Positions 43,479 through 53,480 are shown, counted from the first letter of the stretch. The stretch is 64,000 nucleotides of DNA from Mycolicibacterium confluentis (GCF_010729895.1 NZ_AP022612.1:372001-436000), one strand, 5' to 3'. Notes: generated by a model from the sequence alone, not told the origin. Numbers and translations: made by a program.

Positions 43479-43904
43479 TCAGAGCGCGCCGAGGTCCGCG
43501 GAGTACCAGCGCTGCGGCTGCAGGCGGATCGCCACCTGCGCGCCGAGTTCCCGGCGCGCGAACTCCAGGTAGTTGTCGGCGGCCGCGCCCGACAGGTACC
43601 GGCGCGTCATCTCCTCCAACTGCGCGTCGGTGCCGGGTTCGATCCGGCTCACCGCGCCGTCGACCGTGACGTACCGGACGGTGGGTTCAGCGCGCTGGAC
43701 CATCAGCGTGAAGAATCCCGTCGCCTCGATCAGGCGCGCCTTGTGGGAGGCGGGTCCGGTGAGGATCCACGGTTCGCCGCCGGGGGAGTACTGATACCAG
43801 ATCGGCACGGTGAGTGGACCGTGGTTGTCGCCCGCGGCGACGGACAGTGCCGCGATGTGCGGCTCGGCCAGAAACTGTTCGCGTTCTTCTTGGGAAAGAG
43901 CCAT
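43479..43904 (-). CDS. Pyridoxamine-phosphate-oxidase-fold protein (FMN/F420 type)
   Basis: A 141-residue split-barrel flavin/F420-binding protein: FLAEPHIAALSVAAGDNHGPLTVPIWYQYSPGGEPWILTG, KARLIEATGFFTLMVQ, and the C-terminal QRWYSADL. Typical of mycobacterial Rv1155-like enzymes. Faces the adjacent ligase gene tail to tail with one base between stops. Divergent from the LLM gene, with which it could share a cofactor. Confidence 0.8.
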   Translation of the reverse strand: MALSQEEREQFLAEPHIAALSVAAGDNHGPLTVPIWYQYSPGGEPWILTGPASHKARLIEATGFFTLMVQRAEPTVRYVTVDGAVSRIEPGTDAQLEEMTRRYLSGAAADNYLEFARRELGAQVAIRLQPQRWYSADLGAL

Positions 43905-43979
43905 GAATCCACGCTACGTCCGTGGGACGCTCCGAACGACCTCCTTGCCGACCTGGCCGACGGGACTACAGTCGCATCC

Positions 43980-44972
43980 ATGCGCTTCGGACTGTTCATC
44001 CCGCAAGGTTGGCGACTCGATCTGGTTGGCATTGAACCGGCGAAGCAGTGGGAGGTGATGCGTTCCCTCGCGCAGTACGCCGACGACGGATCCGCGTGGG
44101 ACTCGCTGTGGGTCTACGACCACTTCCACACCGTGCCGGTGCCCACGGCCGAGGCCACCCACGAGGCGTGGTCGCTGATGTCGGCCTACGCCGCCACCAC
44201 TTCCCGCATCAAGCTGGGCCAGATGTGTACGGCCATGAGCTACCGCAACCCGGCGTACCTGGCCAAGGTGGCCGCGACGGCCGACCTCATCTCCGGCGGC
44301 CGGATCCAGATGGGCATCGGTGGCGGTTGGTATGAGCACGAATGGCGGGCCTACGGATACGGATTCCCGTCCGCGGGGGTGCGGTTGGCGCGCCTCGACG
44401 AGGGCGTCCAGATCATGCGCGACGCGTGGCGTGACGGCGTGGTGAGCTTCGACGGCAAGCATTATCAGGTCAATGGTGCCATCGTGCAGCCGAAGCCGCT
44501 GCAGGACAATGGCATTCCGCTCTGGATCGCCGGCGGTGGGGAGAAGGTCACGCTGCGGATCGCGGCGAAGTATGCGCAGTACACGAACTTCACCTCGGAG
44601 CCGGAGGGCTTCGCCCACAAGTCCCGCGTGCTGGCCGACCACTGTGGCGATGTCGGCACCGACTTCGACGCGATCGTGCGGTCGGTGAACATCAACGCCG
44701 TCGTCGGCACGTCTGCGGCCGATGTCAAGGATCGGCTGGGCCGCGTGCGGTCGCGGATCACCGACCTGGCGGGCGAACCGGCGGCCGACGCGATGATCGG
44801 CTCGATGAATTCCCCGCAGTCCGGCGCCGGCACCCCGGAGCAGCTCGTCGAGACCCTGACCAACCTGCGCGACCTGGGCTGCGAGTACGTCATCTGCTAC
44901 TTCCCGGAGGCGGCCTACGACCGCTCAGGGATCGAACTGTTTGAGCGCGAGGTCATGCCCGCGCTGCAGTAG
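43980..44972 (+). CDS. LLM-class F420-type oxidoreductase
   Basis: A 330-residue luciferase-like enzyme: MRFGLFIPQGWRLDLVG, WDSLWVYDHFHTVP, RIKLGQMCTAMSYRNPAYLAKVAATADLISGGRIQMGIGGGWYEHEW, and IPLWIAGGGEKVTLRIAAKYA. It fits the F420-dependent TIGR03560/03617-like members. It is followed by a GCGAGCGTGCG inverted repeat that probably stops transcription. Confidence 0.87.
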   Translation: MRFGLFIPQGWRLDLVGIEPAKQWEVMRSLAQYADDGSAWDSLWVYDHFHTVPVPTAEATHEAWSLMSAYAATTSRIKLGQMCTAMSYRNPAYLAKVAATADLISGGRIQMGIGGGWYEHEWRAYGYGFPSAGVRLARLDEGVQIMRDAWRDGVVSFDGKHYQVNGAIVQPKPLQDNGIPLWIAGGGEKVTLRIAAKYAQYTNFTSEPEGFAHKSRVLADHCGDVGTDFDAIVRSVNINAVVGTSAADVKDRLGRVRSRITDLAGEPAADAMIGSMNSPQSGAGTPEQLVETLTNLRDLGCEYVICYFPEAAYDRSGIELFEREVMPALQ

Positions 44973-44987
44973 GCCTCCTTTTCTCCC

Positions 44988-45047
44988 GCGAGCGTGCGGG
45001 TCGCCGGCCGACACGCCGTCATCCAGCCCGTTTCTGCGCACGCTCGC
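44988..45047. repeat. Inverted repeat GCGAGCGTGCG
   Basis: Perfect 11-bp arms at 44988-44998 and 45037-45047 separated by 38 bp, between the LLM gene and the DUF35 gene. It resembles the repeat before fadA and a weaker pair at 46721-46728 / 46759-46766. Confidence 0.7.
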
Positions 45048-45135
45048 AATGGGGAGAATGGGGTTTCCACTTTTCGTTAATGCTGTTGTACGATTCCGCA
45101 AGCGCATTATTGGTCACGACTGCGGAGGATCGTCC

Positions 45136-45552
45136 ATGCCCCAAAAGGCGCTCGCGCCCGAAATCTCCACCTGGCCCGAAGAGAACCCGCAGCTGATCGG
45201 TAGTCAGTGCGGCACCTGCTCGGCCACGGTGTTCCCGGTCCAGGACCACTGCCCCAAGTGCAGCGGTGCCGATATGTCCAACGTGTTGCTGCCGCGGCGC
45301 GGCACGGTGATCGCGTGGACCACCCAGGGCTTCGCCCCGGGCGCACCGTACGCGGGCCCCACGGGCAAGGAGTTCGTGCCGTTCGGCGTGGGCCTGGTCC
45401 AACTCGGCGACGTGATTCGCGTCGAGGGCCGACTGACCGAGAACGACCCCGCCAAGCTGCAGTTCGGCCAAGAGGTCGAGCTCACGATGATCCCGTTCAC
45501 GACAGACGACGAGGGCAACGAAGTCGTCACGTTCGCGTTCCAGCCGGTCTGA
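45136..45552 (+). CDS. DUF35 zinc-ribbon/OB-fold acyl-CoA-binding protein
   Basis: A 138-residue partner of the thiolase that follows. It has a rubredoxin-like zinc ribbon (C-G-T-C then C-P-K-C, about residues 25-41) and an OB-fold (RGTVIAWTTQGF ... VGLVQLGDVIRVEGRL). DUF35 proteins form complexes with thiolase-like lipid-transfer proteins, as in the Ltp2-type retro-aldolases of sterol side-chain breakdown. ATG 45136 gives the family N-terminus; 13 bp separate it from the thiolase gene. Confidence 0.88.
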   Translation: MPQKALAPEISTWPEENPQLIGSQCGTCSATVFPVQDHCPKCSGADMSNVLLPRRGTVIAWTTQGFAPGAPYAGPTGKEFVPFGVGLVQLGDVIRVEGRLTENDPAKLQFGQEVELTMIPFTTDDEGNEVVTFAFQPV

Positions 45553-45565
45553 GGAGGCACCTGCA

Positions 45566-46711
45566 ATGTCCAATGACGTCGCGATCATCGGCGTGGGGTT
45601 GCACCCCTTCGGCCGTTTCGACAAGCCCGCAGTTCAGATGGGCGCCGAGGCTATTCGCCTGGCGCTCAAGGACGCCGGTGTCGAGTGGAAGGACATCCAG
45701 TTCGGCTTCGGTGGAAGCTACGAGGTGTCCAACCCCGACTCGGTGACCCGCCTCGTCGGCCTGACTGGCATCACGTTCACCAATGTGTTCAACGCGTGCG
45801 CCACCTCGGCCAGCGCGATCCAGCAGACCGCTGACACCATCCGCCTCGGCAAGTACGACATCGGCGTCGCGGTGGGTCTGGACAAGCATCCGCGCGGTGC
45901 CTTCACCGACGACCCGGCCAAGCTCGCGCTCCCGCAGTGGTACGCCGAGAACGGGCAGTTCGTCACCACCAAGTTCTTCGGGATGAAGGCCAACAAGTAC
46001 ATCCACGACCACAACATCAGCCAGGAGACCCTGGCGCGCGTGGCCAACAAGAACTTCCGCAACGGCGCGAAGAATCCGAATGCGTTCCGTCGCAAGGAGA
46101 TCTCGGTCGAGGAGATCCTGAACTCGCCGGCGCTGAACTACCCGTTGACGCAGTACATGTTCTGCGCACCCGATGAGGGCGCGGCAGCGGTCATCATGTG
46201 CCGCGCTGACATCGCGCACAAGTTCACCGACAAGCCGGTGTTCGTCAAGGCCTCGGAGATCCGGACCCGCACATTCGGTGCGTACGAGGTGCACGCCACG
46301 TCGGCTCCGCTGGACGAGGATCCGTCGCCCACGGTGTACGCCGCCAAGGCCGCCTACGAGATCGCAGGCATCGGGCCCGAGGACGTCGACATCGCCCAGT
46401 TGCAGGACACCGACGCCGGTGCCGAGGTCATCCACATGGCCGAGACCGGGCTGTGCGCCGACGGTGAGCAGGAGAAGCTGCTGGCCGACGGGGCCACCGA
46501 GATCCACGGCTCGATCCCGATCAACACCGACGGCGGCCTGATCGCCAACGGTGAGCCGATCGGCGCCTCGGGTCTGCGGCAGATGCACGAACTGGTGCGC
46601 CAGCTTCGTGGTGAGGCCGGCGACCGTCAGGTGCCCGGTTCGCCGCGCGTCGGCCTGGCGCAGGTGTACGGCGCGCCCGGCACCGCATCGGCGACCATCC
46701 TCAGCCTGTAG
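45566..46711 (+). CDS. Thiolase-fold lipid-transfer protein (Ltp/SCP-x type)
   Basis: A 381-residue thiolase-like protein: SNDVAIIGVGLHPFGRF, NVFNACATSASAIQQTADTIRLGKYDIGVAVGLDKHPRGAF with the nucleophile-like cysteine, and INTDGGLIANGEPIGASGLRQ in place of the GHPxG histidine loop. Loss of the usual second histidine/cysteine motif points to retro-aldol or acyl-transfer chemistry with the DUF35 subunit rather than ordinary thiolysis. GAGGAGGCACC precedes the start. Confidence 0.88.
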   Translation: MSNDVAIIGVGLHPFGRFDKPAVQMGAEAIRLALKDAGVEWKDIQFGFGGSYEVSNPDSVTRLVGLTGITFTNVFNACATSASAIQQTADTIRLGKYDIGVAVGLDKHPRGAFTDDPAKLALPQWYAENGQFVTTKFFGMKANKYIHDHNISQETLARVANKNFRNGAKNPNAFRRKEISVEEILNSPALNYPLTQYMFCAPDEGAAAVIMCRADIAHKFTDKPVFVKASEIRTRTFGAYEVHATSAPLDEDPSPTVYAAKAAYEIAGIGPEDVDIAQLQDTDAGAEVIHMAETGLCADGEQEKLLADGATEIHGSIPINTDGGLIANGEPIGASGLRQMHELVRQLRGEAGDRQVPGSPRVGLAQVYGAPGTASATILSL

Positions 46712-46828
46712 TTCTTCCCCCGCGAGCGGGACCCCAACCGTGTTTGGCGTACCAACGCGCGCGCTCGTCGGACACTGAGCGGACGCTCGCCGCGATGAGT
46801 TCTGCGCGCGGCCCCGGTCAGTCTGGGT

Positions 46829-47305
46829 ATGACGACAAAAATCACGCCCTGCTTGTGGTTCGACAAAAACCTCGAAGAGGCCGCTGAGTTCTATGCGTCG
46901 GTGTTCCCGAACTCGTCGGTCGGGGAGTTCACCCGCTACACCGACGCCAATCCCGACGTCGCTGGTGAGGTCGCCTACGGACGGTTTGTGCTCGACGGCA
47001 ACGAGTTCATTGGGATCAACGGTGGCCCGATCTTCCAGTTCACCGAGGCGGTGTCGTTCGAGGTGCGTTGTGCCGACCAGGACGAGGTGGACTACTACTG
47101 GTCCAAATTGACCGACGGCGGCCAGGAGTCTCAGTGCGGCTGGCTCAAGGACCGTTTCGGGCTGAGTTGGCAGATCGTGCCGGAGCGGCTCTACGAACTG
47201 GTCGAGGATCCGAACCCGGCGAGGGCGACTGCGGCGAATGCGGCGATGTACAAGATGCACAAGATCGTGGTGGCCGAGTTGGAGGCTGCGGTCGCCGGGG
47301 TGTGA
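46829..47305 (+). CDS. VOC-family protein, PhnB-like
   Basis: A 158-residue glyoxalase-fold protein: ITPCLWFDKNLEEAAEFYASVFPNSSVGEFTRY, EFIGINGGPIFQFTEAVSFEVRCADQDEVDYYWSKLTDGG, and CGWLKDRFGLSWQIVPERL. The group is often labelled 3-demethylubiquinone methyltransferase-like, but enzyme activity is unproven. Starts after a GC-rich palindromic gap. Confidence 0.85.
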   Translation: MTTKITPCLWFDKNLEEAAEFYASVFPNSSVGEFTRYTDANPDVAGEVAYGRFVLDGNEFIGINGGPIFQFTEAVSFEVRCADQDEVDYYWSKLTDGGQESQCGWLKDRFGLSWQIVPERLYELVEDPNPARATAANAAMYKMHKIVVAELEAAVAGV

Positions 47306-47439
47306 CGCCCTGCCCGCCCTGATGCCGGATGAGGGTCCGCTTTGGTCCGCCCGCGACGGCTGGGGTCCCCCGCGTGCAGGGGCGTCCCCGTACAGACCCG
47401 CCGCTCGCGGGGAGAAGCAAGCGCGCTCGCGGGGACAGC

Positions 47440-47796
47440 TCAGCGGTGGGCGAGCACGTTGACGACCTTGCCCGACGCGTCGGCGAAGAAGAACCGCCGG
47501 ACGCCCCACTCCTCATCGCTGAGTGGGTGGACGATCTGCAGCCCCGCCGACACCGCCGACTCATGCGCGGCGTCCAATGCCTCAAGACTGTCGACCTCGA
47601 CCGAGACCACCGGATTGACCTGTGCGGTGGCATCTTTGGTCATCAGGCTGAGCTGGTGCCGGTGCTGATCGTCGGCGAGGGTGACGATCCAGCCGTGGTC
47701 CATGACCACCTTGAGTCGCAGCATGTCGGCGTACTGCGCGGTGGCCGCGGGCAGGTCGTCGACGGTGAGGACGGGCACCACCCGACGGACCGTCAT
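47440..47796 (-). CDS. VOC-family (glyoxalase/bleomycin-resistance fold) protein
   Basis: A 118-residue single VOC unit: RRVVPVLTVDDLPAATAQYADMLRLKVVMDHGWIVTLAD, then VSVEVDSLEALDAAHESAVSAGLQIVHPLSDEEWGVRRFFFADASGKVVNVLAHR. Its ATG overlaps the stop of the XPB helicase gene (ATGA), so it is translated from the same message; a role with the helicase is not obvious. The 134 bp after the PhnB-like gene contain GC-rich palindromes only. Confidence 0.85.
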   Translation of the reverse strand: MTVRRVVPVLTVDDLPAATAQYADMLRLKVVMDHGWIVTLADDQHRHQLSLMTKDATAQVNPVVSVEVDSLEALDAAHESAVSAGLQIVHPLSDEEWGVRRFFFADASGKVVNVLAHR

Positions 47797-49442
47797 ATGG
47801 CGGGACCGAGCAGGTCGTCGGCGTCCTTGATGATGTAGCCGTACCCCTGCTCGGCGAGGAAGCGCTGCCGGTGCGCCGCGTACTCGGCGTCGAGGGTGTC
47901 GCGCGAGACCACTGAGTAGAAGATGGCCCCGCCGCCGTCGGCCTTGGGGCGCAGGAGCCGGCCCAGGCGCTGGGCCTCCTCCTGACGCGAACCGAACGTG
48001 CCCGAAACCTGCACCGCCACAGAAGCTTCGGGAAGGTCGATGGAGAAGTTGGCGACCTTGGAGACCACCAGGGTGCGGACCTCACCGCTGCGGAACGCGT
48101 CGAACAACGCCTCACGTTCGGCGTTCTTGGTGGACCCCTGGATGACCGGCGCGTCCAACTCGGCGCCGAGCTCCTCCAACTGATCCAGGTAGGCGCCGAT
48201 GACGAGAGTGGGTTCGTTGGGGTGGTGGTCCAGGATGGACTTCACCACTGCGATCTTGGAATGTGCTGTGGAGCAAAGCTTGTAGCGTTCCTCGGGTTCC
48301 GCGATGGCGTAGAGCATCCGCTCGTTCTCGGTGAGCGTGACACGCACCTCGATGCACTCCGCCGGGGCGATCCAGCCCTGGGCCTCGATGTCCTTCCACG
48401 GCGCGTCGTAGCGCTTGGGCCCGATCAGGCTGAACACGTCGCCCTCCCGGCCGTCCTCGCGAATCAGCGTGGCGGTCAGGCCCAGGCGGCGGCGGGACTG
48501 CAGGTCGGCCGTCATCCGGAACACCGGCGCGGGCAGCAGGTGCACCTCGTCGTAGATGATCAGGCCCCAGTCACGGCTGTCGAACAGTTCGAGGTGCTTG
48601 TACTCGCCCTTGGTGCGACGGGTGATGACCTGGTAGGTCGCGATCGTGACCGGGCGAATCTCCTTGCGCTCGCCCGAGTACTCGCCGATCTCCTCCTCGG
48701 TGAGCGAGGTCCGGGCGATCAACTCGCGTTTCCACTGCCGACCCGCCACGGTGTTGGTGACCAGGATCAGCGTCGTCGCTCCGGCCTTGGCCATGGCGGC
48801 GGCACCGACCAGGGTCTTGCCCGCACCGCAGGGCAGCACCACGACGCCGGAACCGCCGGCCCAGAACGAGTCGGTCGCCATCTGCTGGTAGTCCCGAAGC
48901 TCCCAGCCGTCCTGGTCCAGTTCGATCGGATGGGCCTCGCCGTTGACGTAACCCGCGAGGTCCTCCGCGGGCCATCCGATCTTGAGCAGCATCTGCTTGA
49001 CCCGGCCGCGCTCGGAGGGGTGCACGATGACGGTGTCGTCGTCGATGCGGGCGCCCAGCATCGGCGCGATCTTCTTGTTGCGCAGCACCTCTTCGAGCAC
49101 CGCACGGTCGAAGCTCACCAGCGTCAGTCCGTGCACCGGGCTCTTGACCAACTGCAGGCGCCCGTAGCGCGCCATGGTGTCGACGATGTCGACCAGCAGC
49201 GGTTGCGGCACGGGATAGCGGGAGAAGGACACCAGGGCGTCGACGACCTGCTCGGCGTCGTGGCCGGCCGCGCGGGCGTTCCACAGTGCCAGCGGAGTTA
49301 TCCGATAGGTGTGCACGTGTTCGGGGGCACGTTCGAGTTCGGCGAACGGCGCGATGGCCGCACGGGCATCGTTGGCCTGCTCATGGTCAACTTCAAGCAG
49401 CACCGTCTTGTCGGACTGCACGATCAGGGGTCCGTCAGTCAT
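47793..49442 (-). CDS. ercc3: XPB/ERCC3-family DNA repair helicase
   Basis: A 549-residue superfamily 2 helicase, 3'-5', like M. tuberculosis Rv0861c. An N-terminal damage-recognition-like domain (about 1-165) comes before Walker A LPCGAGKTLVGAAAM, the DEVH box IYDEVHLLP, a RED motif near LIREDGREGDVFSLIGPKR, and the C-terminal QEEAQRLGRLLRPK motif VI. Probably acts in nucleotide excision repair or repair-linked unwinding. The Rv0862c-like gene lies upstream on the same strand after 119 bp. Confidence 0.95.
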   Translation of the reverse strand: MTDGPLIVQSDKTVLLEVDHEQANDARAAIAPFAELERAPEHVHTYRITPLALWNARAAGHDAEQVVDALVSFSRYPVPQPLLVDIVDTMARYGRLQLVKSPVHGLTLVSFDRAVLEEVLRNKKIAPMLGARIDDDTVIVHPSERGRVKQMLLKIGWPAEDLAGYVNGEAHPIELDQDGWELRDYQQMATDSFWAGGSGVVVLPCGAGKTLVGAAAMAKAGATTLILVTNTVAGRQWKRELIARTSLTEEEIGEYSGERKEIRPVTIATYQVITRRTKGEYKHLELFDSRDWGLIIYDEVHLLPAPVFRMTADLQSRRRLGLTATLIREDGREGDVFSLIGPKRYDAPWKDIEAQGWIAPAECIEVRVTLTENERMLYAIAEPEERYKLCSTAHSKIAVVKSILDHHPNEPTLVIGAYLDQLEELGAELDAPVIQGSTKNAEREALFDAFRSGEVRTLVVSKVANFSIDLPEASVAVQVSGTFGSRQEEAQRLGRLLRPKADGGGAIFYSVVSRDTLDAEYAAHRQRFLAEQGYGYIIKDADDLLGPAI

Positions 49443-49561
49443 CTACGCCCCTCCTCTTCATCGTCATTGCGGCGCGCAGCACCGCCGTCGGCGACGTCGG
49501 GTATCGGCGTCGCTCTCCATCGCTGCGCACCGTGATCAACGCGCAGGCATCAGTCCATTAT

Positions 49562-51823
49562 TCAGTCTTCGGCCGACACGACCGACGTCACACGGTGGAC
49601 AGCAAAGTCGCGGACCCGCCCGGCCGCCGAGTCGAACGCGATCAGTTGACCGCCTCGGACGTTGATCGGCGCGACCTTGCGCTGCGTGGACACCCCCGCA
49701 GCGTCGGTGTATCCGAGCAGCACCGTGGTCTGCTGCATCGCGGCCTGCTGGAGCAGGGTGATCGTTCGGGCCGGATCGAGCCGACCGCCCGCCGCGGTCG
49801 GCAAACTCACCACGCGGCGCAGAACCTCCACGATCGCGGCCAGGTTGTCCCGATTGGGTGTACTCGGCAGCGGACGGAAGAACCGCCGACTGGTGGGTGC
49901 GGGCACCCGGGCGCCCCGCGAACGCAGGTCGACGACGGTCCCGGAGGCGTCCTCGGCGGCCGGGGCCAGACCCGCCGACCGCAGGGCGGCCAGGACGTCG
50001 GCGATGGGAGCCTGGCTGACCGCGACGGTGGGCGCCAGCAGGCGCAGTTCGAGCGCGGCGACGGCCGGGGACGAGACGGCCTGGGTCAGCAGCGTCGGAT
50101 CCTCACACCGCACGAACGACGACGCCATGCCGACCCGCAGTTGGCCGTGCCTGCGCGCCACGTCGTCGATCAGGTACGTCAGGCCCTGCGGCACCGGGGT
50201 CTTGGAGTGCCTGCTGAAGAACGCGTGCAGTTCGCCAGCCGTACGCCCAGTGTCGAGCGCATTGCGCACCGATGCCTCGCTGATGCGGTAAACCATTGCC
50301 GCCCCTGCGGATTCGACCGCCGCGACGGCGCCCAACTCATCGGCGAGGTCGCGGTCCAGGGGGCCGGGCACGATGACGGTCAGATCGGCCTGCAGCAGGA
50401 AGTGGTCGATCGGCGCGGGCAGCACCTTGTCCATCGCGGCCGCCGTCGCCTCCGGATCGTGGCGCAGCAAGGTCCGGGCCGGCGTGGTCAGCGCACCGCG
50501 GCCCAGCAGGCCCAGCGCGTGCGCCTCCTCGAGCAGTTGGGCGACGGGTTCGGGCTGCAGGCGCGCCGCCCAGCGGGGCCTGCGCCACACCATCGCCGCC
50601 GAGGCAGTGGCGGCGTCGACGGCGGTTGCGGGCTTGAACTCGGCCAGCGTGGACAGCAGCAGCCGGCGGTCCAGCGGCGCCGCCGTGGAGTACAACGAAT
50701 CCGACAGCGCCGCATAGGGTTTGCCGTCCGGTCCGCGGTGCCCGATCAGGCTGGGCCGGGCAGGCAGGTCGAGCCAGGTGGTCGCGAGCAGCTGCCATCG
50801 CAGCGCTGTCGGTGTCTCGATGAACCGATCGGCGGCCACGGTCGGCGCCCAGTACGGGCCGCCGCTTCCGTCCTCGGGTTCGGGGTCGGGCAGGCCGCTG
50901 GCGATGAGCCCGGCCGCCGAGGCGATCTCCAGGACCAGGCCCAGTCGCGGTTCGCCGATGCCGGTGAGTTTGGTGAGCCGGCGCATGTCGCGGATGCCGA
51001 GCCCACCGCTGCGCAGTTCGGGAATGGCGGTGGTGCCCAGCGTCTCGATCAGCACCTCGACCTCGCGCAGCAGGTCGAGGATCGCACCGGCGCCCACGGC
51101 GTCGACGTCCTTGACTGACAACGCCGGGGTGGGCTCGGGAAGTGGAGCGGTGAACGCCGAGGGACCGGGCTGTTCGCCGCGCAGCAGTTGGCCGACCTGG
51201 CGCGGCAGGATCACGGTGTCGCTGTCGAGTTGCCGCAGCAGTCCGGTCGCGAGCAGTCGCTGCACCGGCCGGTCCGACGGCGTGCCAGGGGCCGCATCGC
51301 GCGTGCGCCCGACCGGGGACCCCTCGAGGAGCCGGTCCAGCAGTTCGCGCTGGGGCCCGTCGAGCGCGGCGATGCGCGCGCTGACGTCCTCCGGCGCCAG
51401 CGTGGGGTCCTCCAGCACGACCTGGCCGGGATACCAGGGCAGGCCCGCGGCGGCCTCGGCCGCCACGCGCACCGATCCGTCGCCCCACGCGAGCGCGCGG
51501 TCCCGCAGGTCTTCGAGCGCGGCCAGGACGGCCCCCTCGGGCGCGCGGTCGCCGATCAGCGCGACCAGCTTGGTGACCGGCACGGGTTCGGTTTCGGCGT
51601 GCAGGACGAGCAGCGCGTCGAGCACGGCCAGGCGGAGAAAGTCCAGGTCATCGGTGGCAGCCTTGACCGATTGGCGCGCCTGGGCGCGGGCGGCCAGCGC
51701 CGCGATGCTGCCCGGCGGCGGTTGGGCCAGATCCGGCCGCAGCTCCAGCAGCCGGACGAGCCGCTCGTCCGACGAGTCCGCCAACCAGGCGCCCAAAGGG
51801 ACGCCCGGGGAGTGTTCGGTCAT
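49562..51823 (-). CDS. Helicase-associated protein (Rv0862c type)
   Basis: A protein of about 753 residues conserved next to the XPB helicase in mycobacteria. It is helical with repeated winged-helix-like units: [42 protein letters not shown] (a strand-rich domain seen in XPB-associated proteins), and a C-terminal WYL-like region IVEVLRRVV...[41 protein letters not shown]. Likely a partner or regulator of the helicase. ATG 51823 is preferred since [21 protein letters not shown] starts the conserved part. Confidence 0.8.
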   Translation of the reverse strand: MTEHSPGVPLGAWLADSSDERLVRLLELRPDLAQPPPGSIAALAARAQARQSVKAATDDLDFLRLAVLDALLVLHAETEPVPVTKLVALIGDRAPEGAVLAALEDLRDRALAWGDGSVRVAAEAAAGLPWYPGQVVLEDPTLAPEDVSARIAALDGPQRELLDRLLEGSPVGRTRDAAPGTPSDRPVQRLLATGLLRQLDSDTVILPRQVGQLLRGEQPGPSAFTAPLPEPTPALSVKDVDAVGAGAILDLLREVEVLIETLGTTAIPELRSGGLGIRDMRRLTKLTGIGEPRLGLVLEIASAAGLIASGLPDPEPEDGSGGPYWAPTVAADRFIETPTALRWQLLATTWLDLPARPSLIGHRGPDGKPYAALSDSLYSTAAPLDRRLLLSTLAEFKPATAVDAATASAAMVWRRPRWAARLQPEPVAQLLEEAHALGLLGRGALTTPARTLLRHDPEATAAAMDKVLPAPIDHFLLQADLTVIVPGPLDRDLADELGAVAAVESAGAAMVYRISEASVRNALDTGRTAGELHAFFSRHSKTPVPQGLTYLIDDVARRHGQLRVGMASSFVRCEDPTLLTQAVSSPAVAALELRLLAPTVAVSQAPIADVLAALRSAGLAPAAEDASGTVVDLRSRGARVPAPTSRRFFRPLPSTPNRDNLAAIVEVLRRVVSLPTAAGGRLDPARTITLLQQAAMQQTTVLLGYTDAAGVSTQRKVAPINVRGGQLIAFDSAAGRVRDFAVHRVTSVVSAED

Positions 51824-51879
51824 CGGTGACCAGGGTAAAGCAGCCACCGCGGCGCGCCAGTCGACCATCACCTGTCAGA

Positions 51880-52083
51880 ATGACTCTCGTGGCTGACAAC
51901 GCTGAGAACAACAAGGGCCGCTACGTCGATCCGGGCTGGCCGACCACCGATCCCGACGACCACGCGGTGAGCGAACTCGTCTCCGACCGCACCGGGTCAC
52001 TGTCGCCGTTCGGCGACATCACCTTCCCGCTGCCGTCCGACGACCTGCCGTATGTCCATCCCGTCACCGTAGTCAACAGGTAA
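51880..52083 (+). CDS. Small conserved mycobacterial protein (Rv0863 type)
   Basis: A 67-residue soluble protein: [43 protein letters not shown] then [20 protein letters not shown]. No domain recognised. Its position between the Rv0862c equivalent and moaC equals that of Rv0863. The next gene starts two bases after its stop. ATG 51880 or GTG 51889 may be the start. Confidence 0.75.
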   Translation: MTLVADNAENNKGRYVDPGWPTTDPDDHAVSELVSDRTGSLSPFGDITFPLPSDDLPYVHPVTVVNR

Positions 52084-52085
52084 CG

Positions 52086-52571
52086 GTGGTTCGGGGCTCC
52101 GACTCCCAGCCGCTGTCACACCTCGACGAGCGGGGCGCGGCCCACATGGTCGACGTCTCGGACAAAGACGTCACCAAGCGCACCGCCGTCGCCTCGGGTG
52201 TGCTTCACACCACCGCCGAGGTCGTCGAACTGATCTCGGCTGGCGGGCTGCCCAAGGGCGACGCGCTGGCCACCGCGAGGGTGGCCGGCATCCTGGCCGC
52301 CAAGCGCACCAGTGACCTGATCCCGCTGTGTCATCACTTGGCGCTCACCGGTGTCGACATCCAGTTCGACGTCGACGGCGCGGCCGTGCTCGTCACCGCG
52401 ACGGTCCGGACGACGGATCGGACCGGTGTGGAGATGGAGGCGCTCACCGCCGTCAGCGTTGCCGCGTTGACGCTGTACGACATGATCAAGGCGGTGGATC
52501 CCGCCGCCCGCATCGACGACGTCAAGGTACTCAGCAAGGTCGGCGGTCGTACGGGAGAATGGCGTAGGTGA
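52086..52571 (+). CDS. moaC: Cyclic pyranopterin monophosphate synthase
   Basis: A 161-residue MoaC that converts the MoaA product to cyclic pyranopterin monophosphate in molybdenum cofactor synthesis. Signs: LSHLDERGAAHMVDVSDKDVTKRTAVASG, KRTSDLIPLCHHLALTGVDI and GVEMEALTAVSVAALTLYDMIKAVD with the active-site lysine. GTG start; the end overlaps mog by four bases. Confidence 0.96.
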   Translation: MVRGSDSQPLSHLDERGAAHMVDVSDKDVTKRTAVASGVLHTTAEVVELISAGGLPKGDALATARVAGILAAKRTSDLIPLCHHLALTGVDIQFDVDGAAVLVTATVRTTDRTGVEMEALTAVSVAALTLYDMIKAVDPAARIDDVKVLSKVGGRTGEWRR

Positions 52572-53047
52572 CCCGCACTGGCCGAATCATCATCGCTTCC
52601 ACCCGGGCCTCTGCCGGGGTCTACGACGACCGCAGCGGGCCGCTGATCGCGGAATGGTTTGCCCAGCAGGGTTTTTGCACCCCCGAGGTCGTGGTGGTGC
52701 CCGACGGTGATCCGGTCGGACGGGCGCTGCGCATCGCGGTGGCCGACGGAGTGGACCTGGTGATCACCTCTGGCGGTACCGGCATCTCGCCGACCGACGA
52801 GACCCCCAAGCAGACCAAGCCGCTGCTGGACTTCGAACTGCCCGGCCTCGCCGAGGCCATCCGGCGCTCGGGGCTTCCCAAGGTGCCGACGGCGATCCTG
52901 TCGCGCGGGCTGGCCGGGGTGGCGGGGCAGACCCTGATCGTCAACCTGCCGGGCTCTCCCGGCGGCGTGCGCGACGGCCTGGCGGTGCTCACCGACGTCG
53001 TCCACCACGCGATCGACCAACTCGCGGGCAAGGACCATCCACGATGA
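52568..53047 (+). CDS. mog: Molybdopterin adenylyltransferase (Mog/MoaB type)
   Basis: A 159-residue enzyme that adenylylates molybdopterin before metal insertion. Signs: [39 protein letters not shown], and the C-terminal [19 protein letters not shown] start coupled to moaC, stop overlapping moaE. Confidence 0.95.
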   Translation: MTRTGRIIIASTRASAGVYDDRSGPLIAEWFAQQGFCTPEVVVVPDGDPVGRALRIAVADGVDLVITSGGTGISPTDETPKQTKPLLDFELPGLAEAIRRSGLPKVPTAILSRGLAGVAGQTLIVNLPGSPGGVRDGLAVLTDVVHHAIDQLAGKDHPR

Positions 53048-53469
53048 CCGCTGTACTGCGCGCTGCGCTGACCGCAGAGCCCATCCTGCTCGTCGAGCAC
53101 GAGCAGTTGGTGGCCGACGTCGCCGCGGGTGCGGTGGTTGGTTTCGCCGGTGTGGTGCGCAACCATGACGGCGGCAAAGAGGTGATCCGCCTGGAGTATT
53201 CGGCGCATCCGTTGGCCGAGCAGACTATGGCTGATGTCCTGGCCGAGGTGGCCGCCGAATCAGTCGGTGTGCGCGCGATCGCCGCGAGTCATCGGATCGG
53301 GGTCCTGCAACTCGGTGACGCGGCGTTGGTCGCGGCCGTGGCCGCCGATCACCGCAAGGCCGCGTTCGAGGCCTGCGCGCTGCTCGTGGACACCGTGAAG
53401 GCCCGCCTGCCGGTCTGGAAGCACCAGTTCTTCGCCGACGGCACCGAAGAGTGGGTCAATTCGGCCTGA
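53044..53469 (+). CDS. moaE: Molybdopterin synthase large subunit
   Basis: A 141-residue MoaE that, with MoaD thiocarboxylate, puts two sulfurs on the pterin. Signs: [80 protein letters not shown] with the catalytic lysines. Last gene of moaC-mog-moaE; the small subunit is encoded beyond rpfA on the other strand. Confidence 0.96.
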   Translation: MTAVLRAALTAEPILLVEHEQLVADVAAGAVVGFAGVVRNHDGGKEVIRLEYSAHPLAEQTMADVLAEVAAESVGVRAIAASHRIGVLQLGDAALVAAVAADHRKAAFEACALLVDTVKARLPVWKHQFFADGTEEWVNSA

Positions 53470-53480
53470 CAGCCCCGAAC

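Noticed and set aside
45527..47509. 660-residue minus-strand open frame
   Set aside because: Antisense to the thiolase and VOC genes; no family signs.
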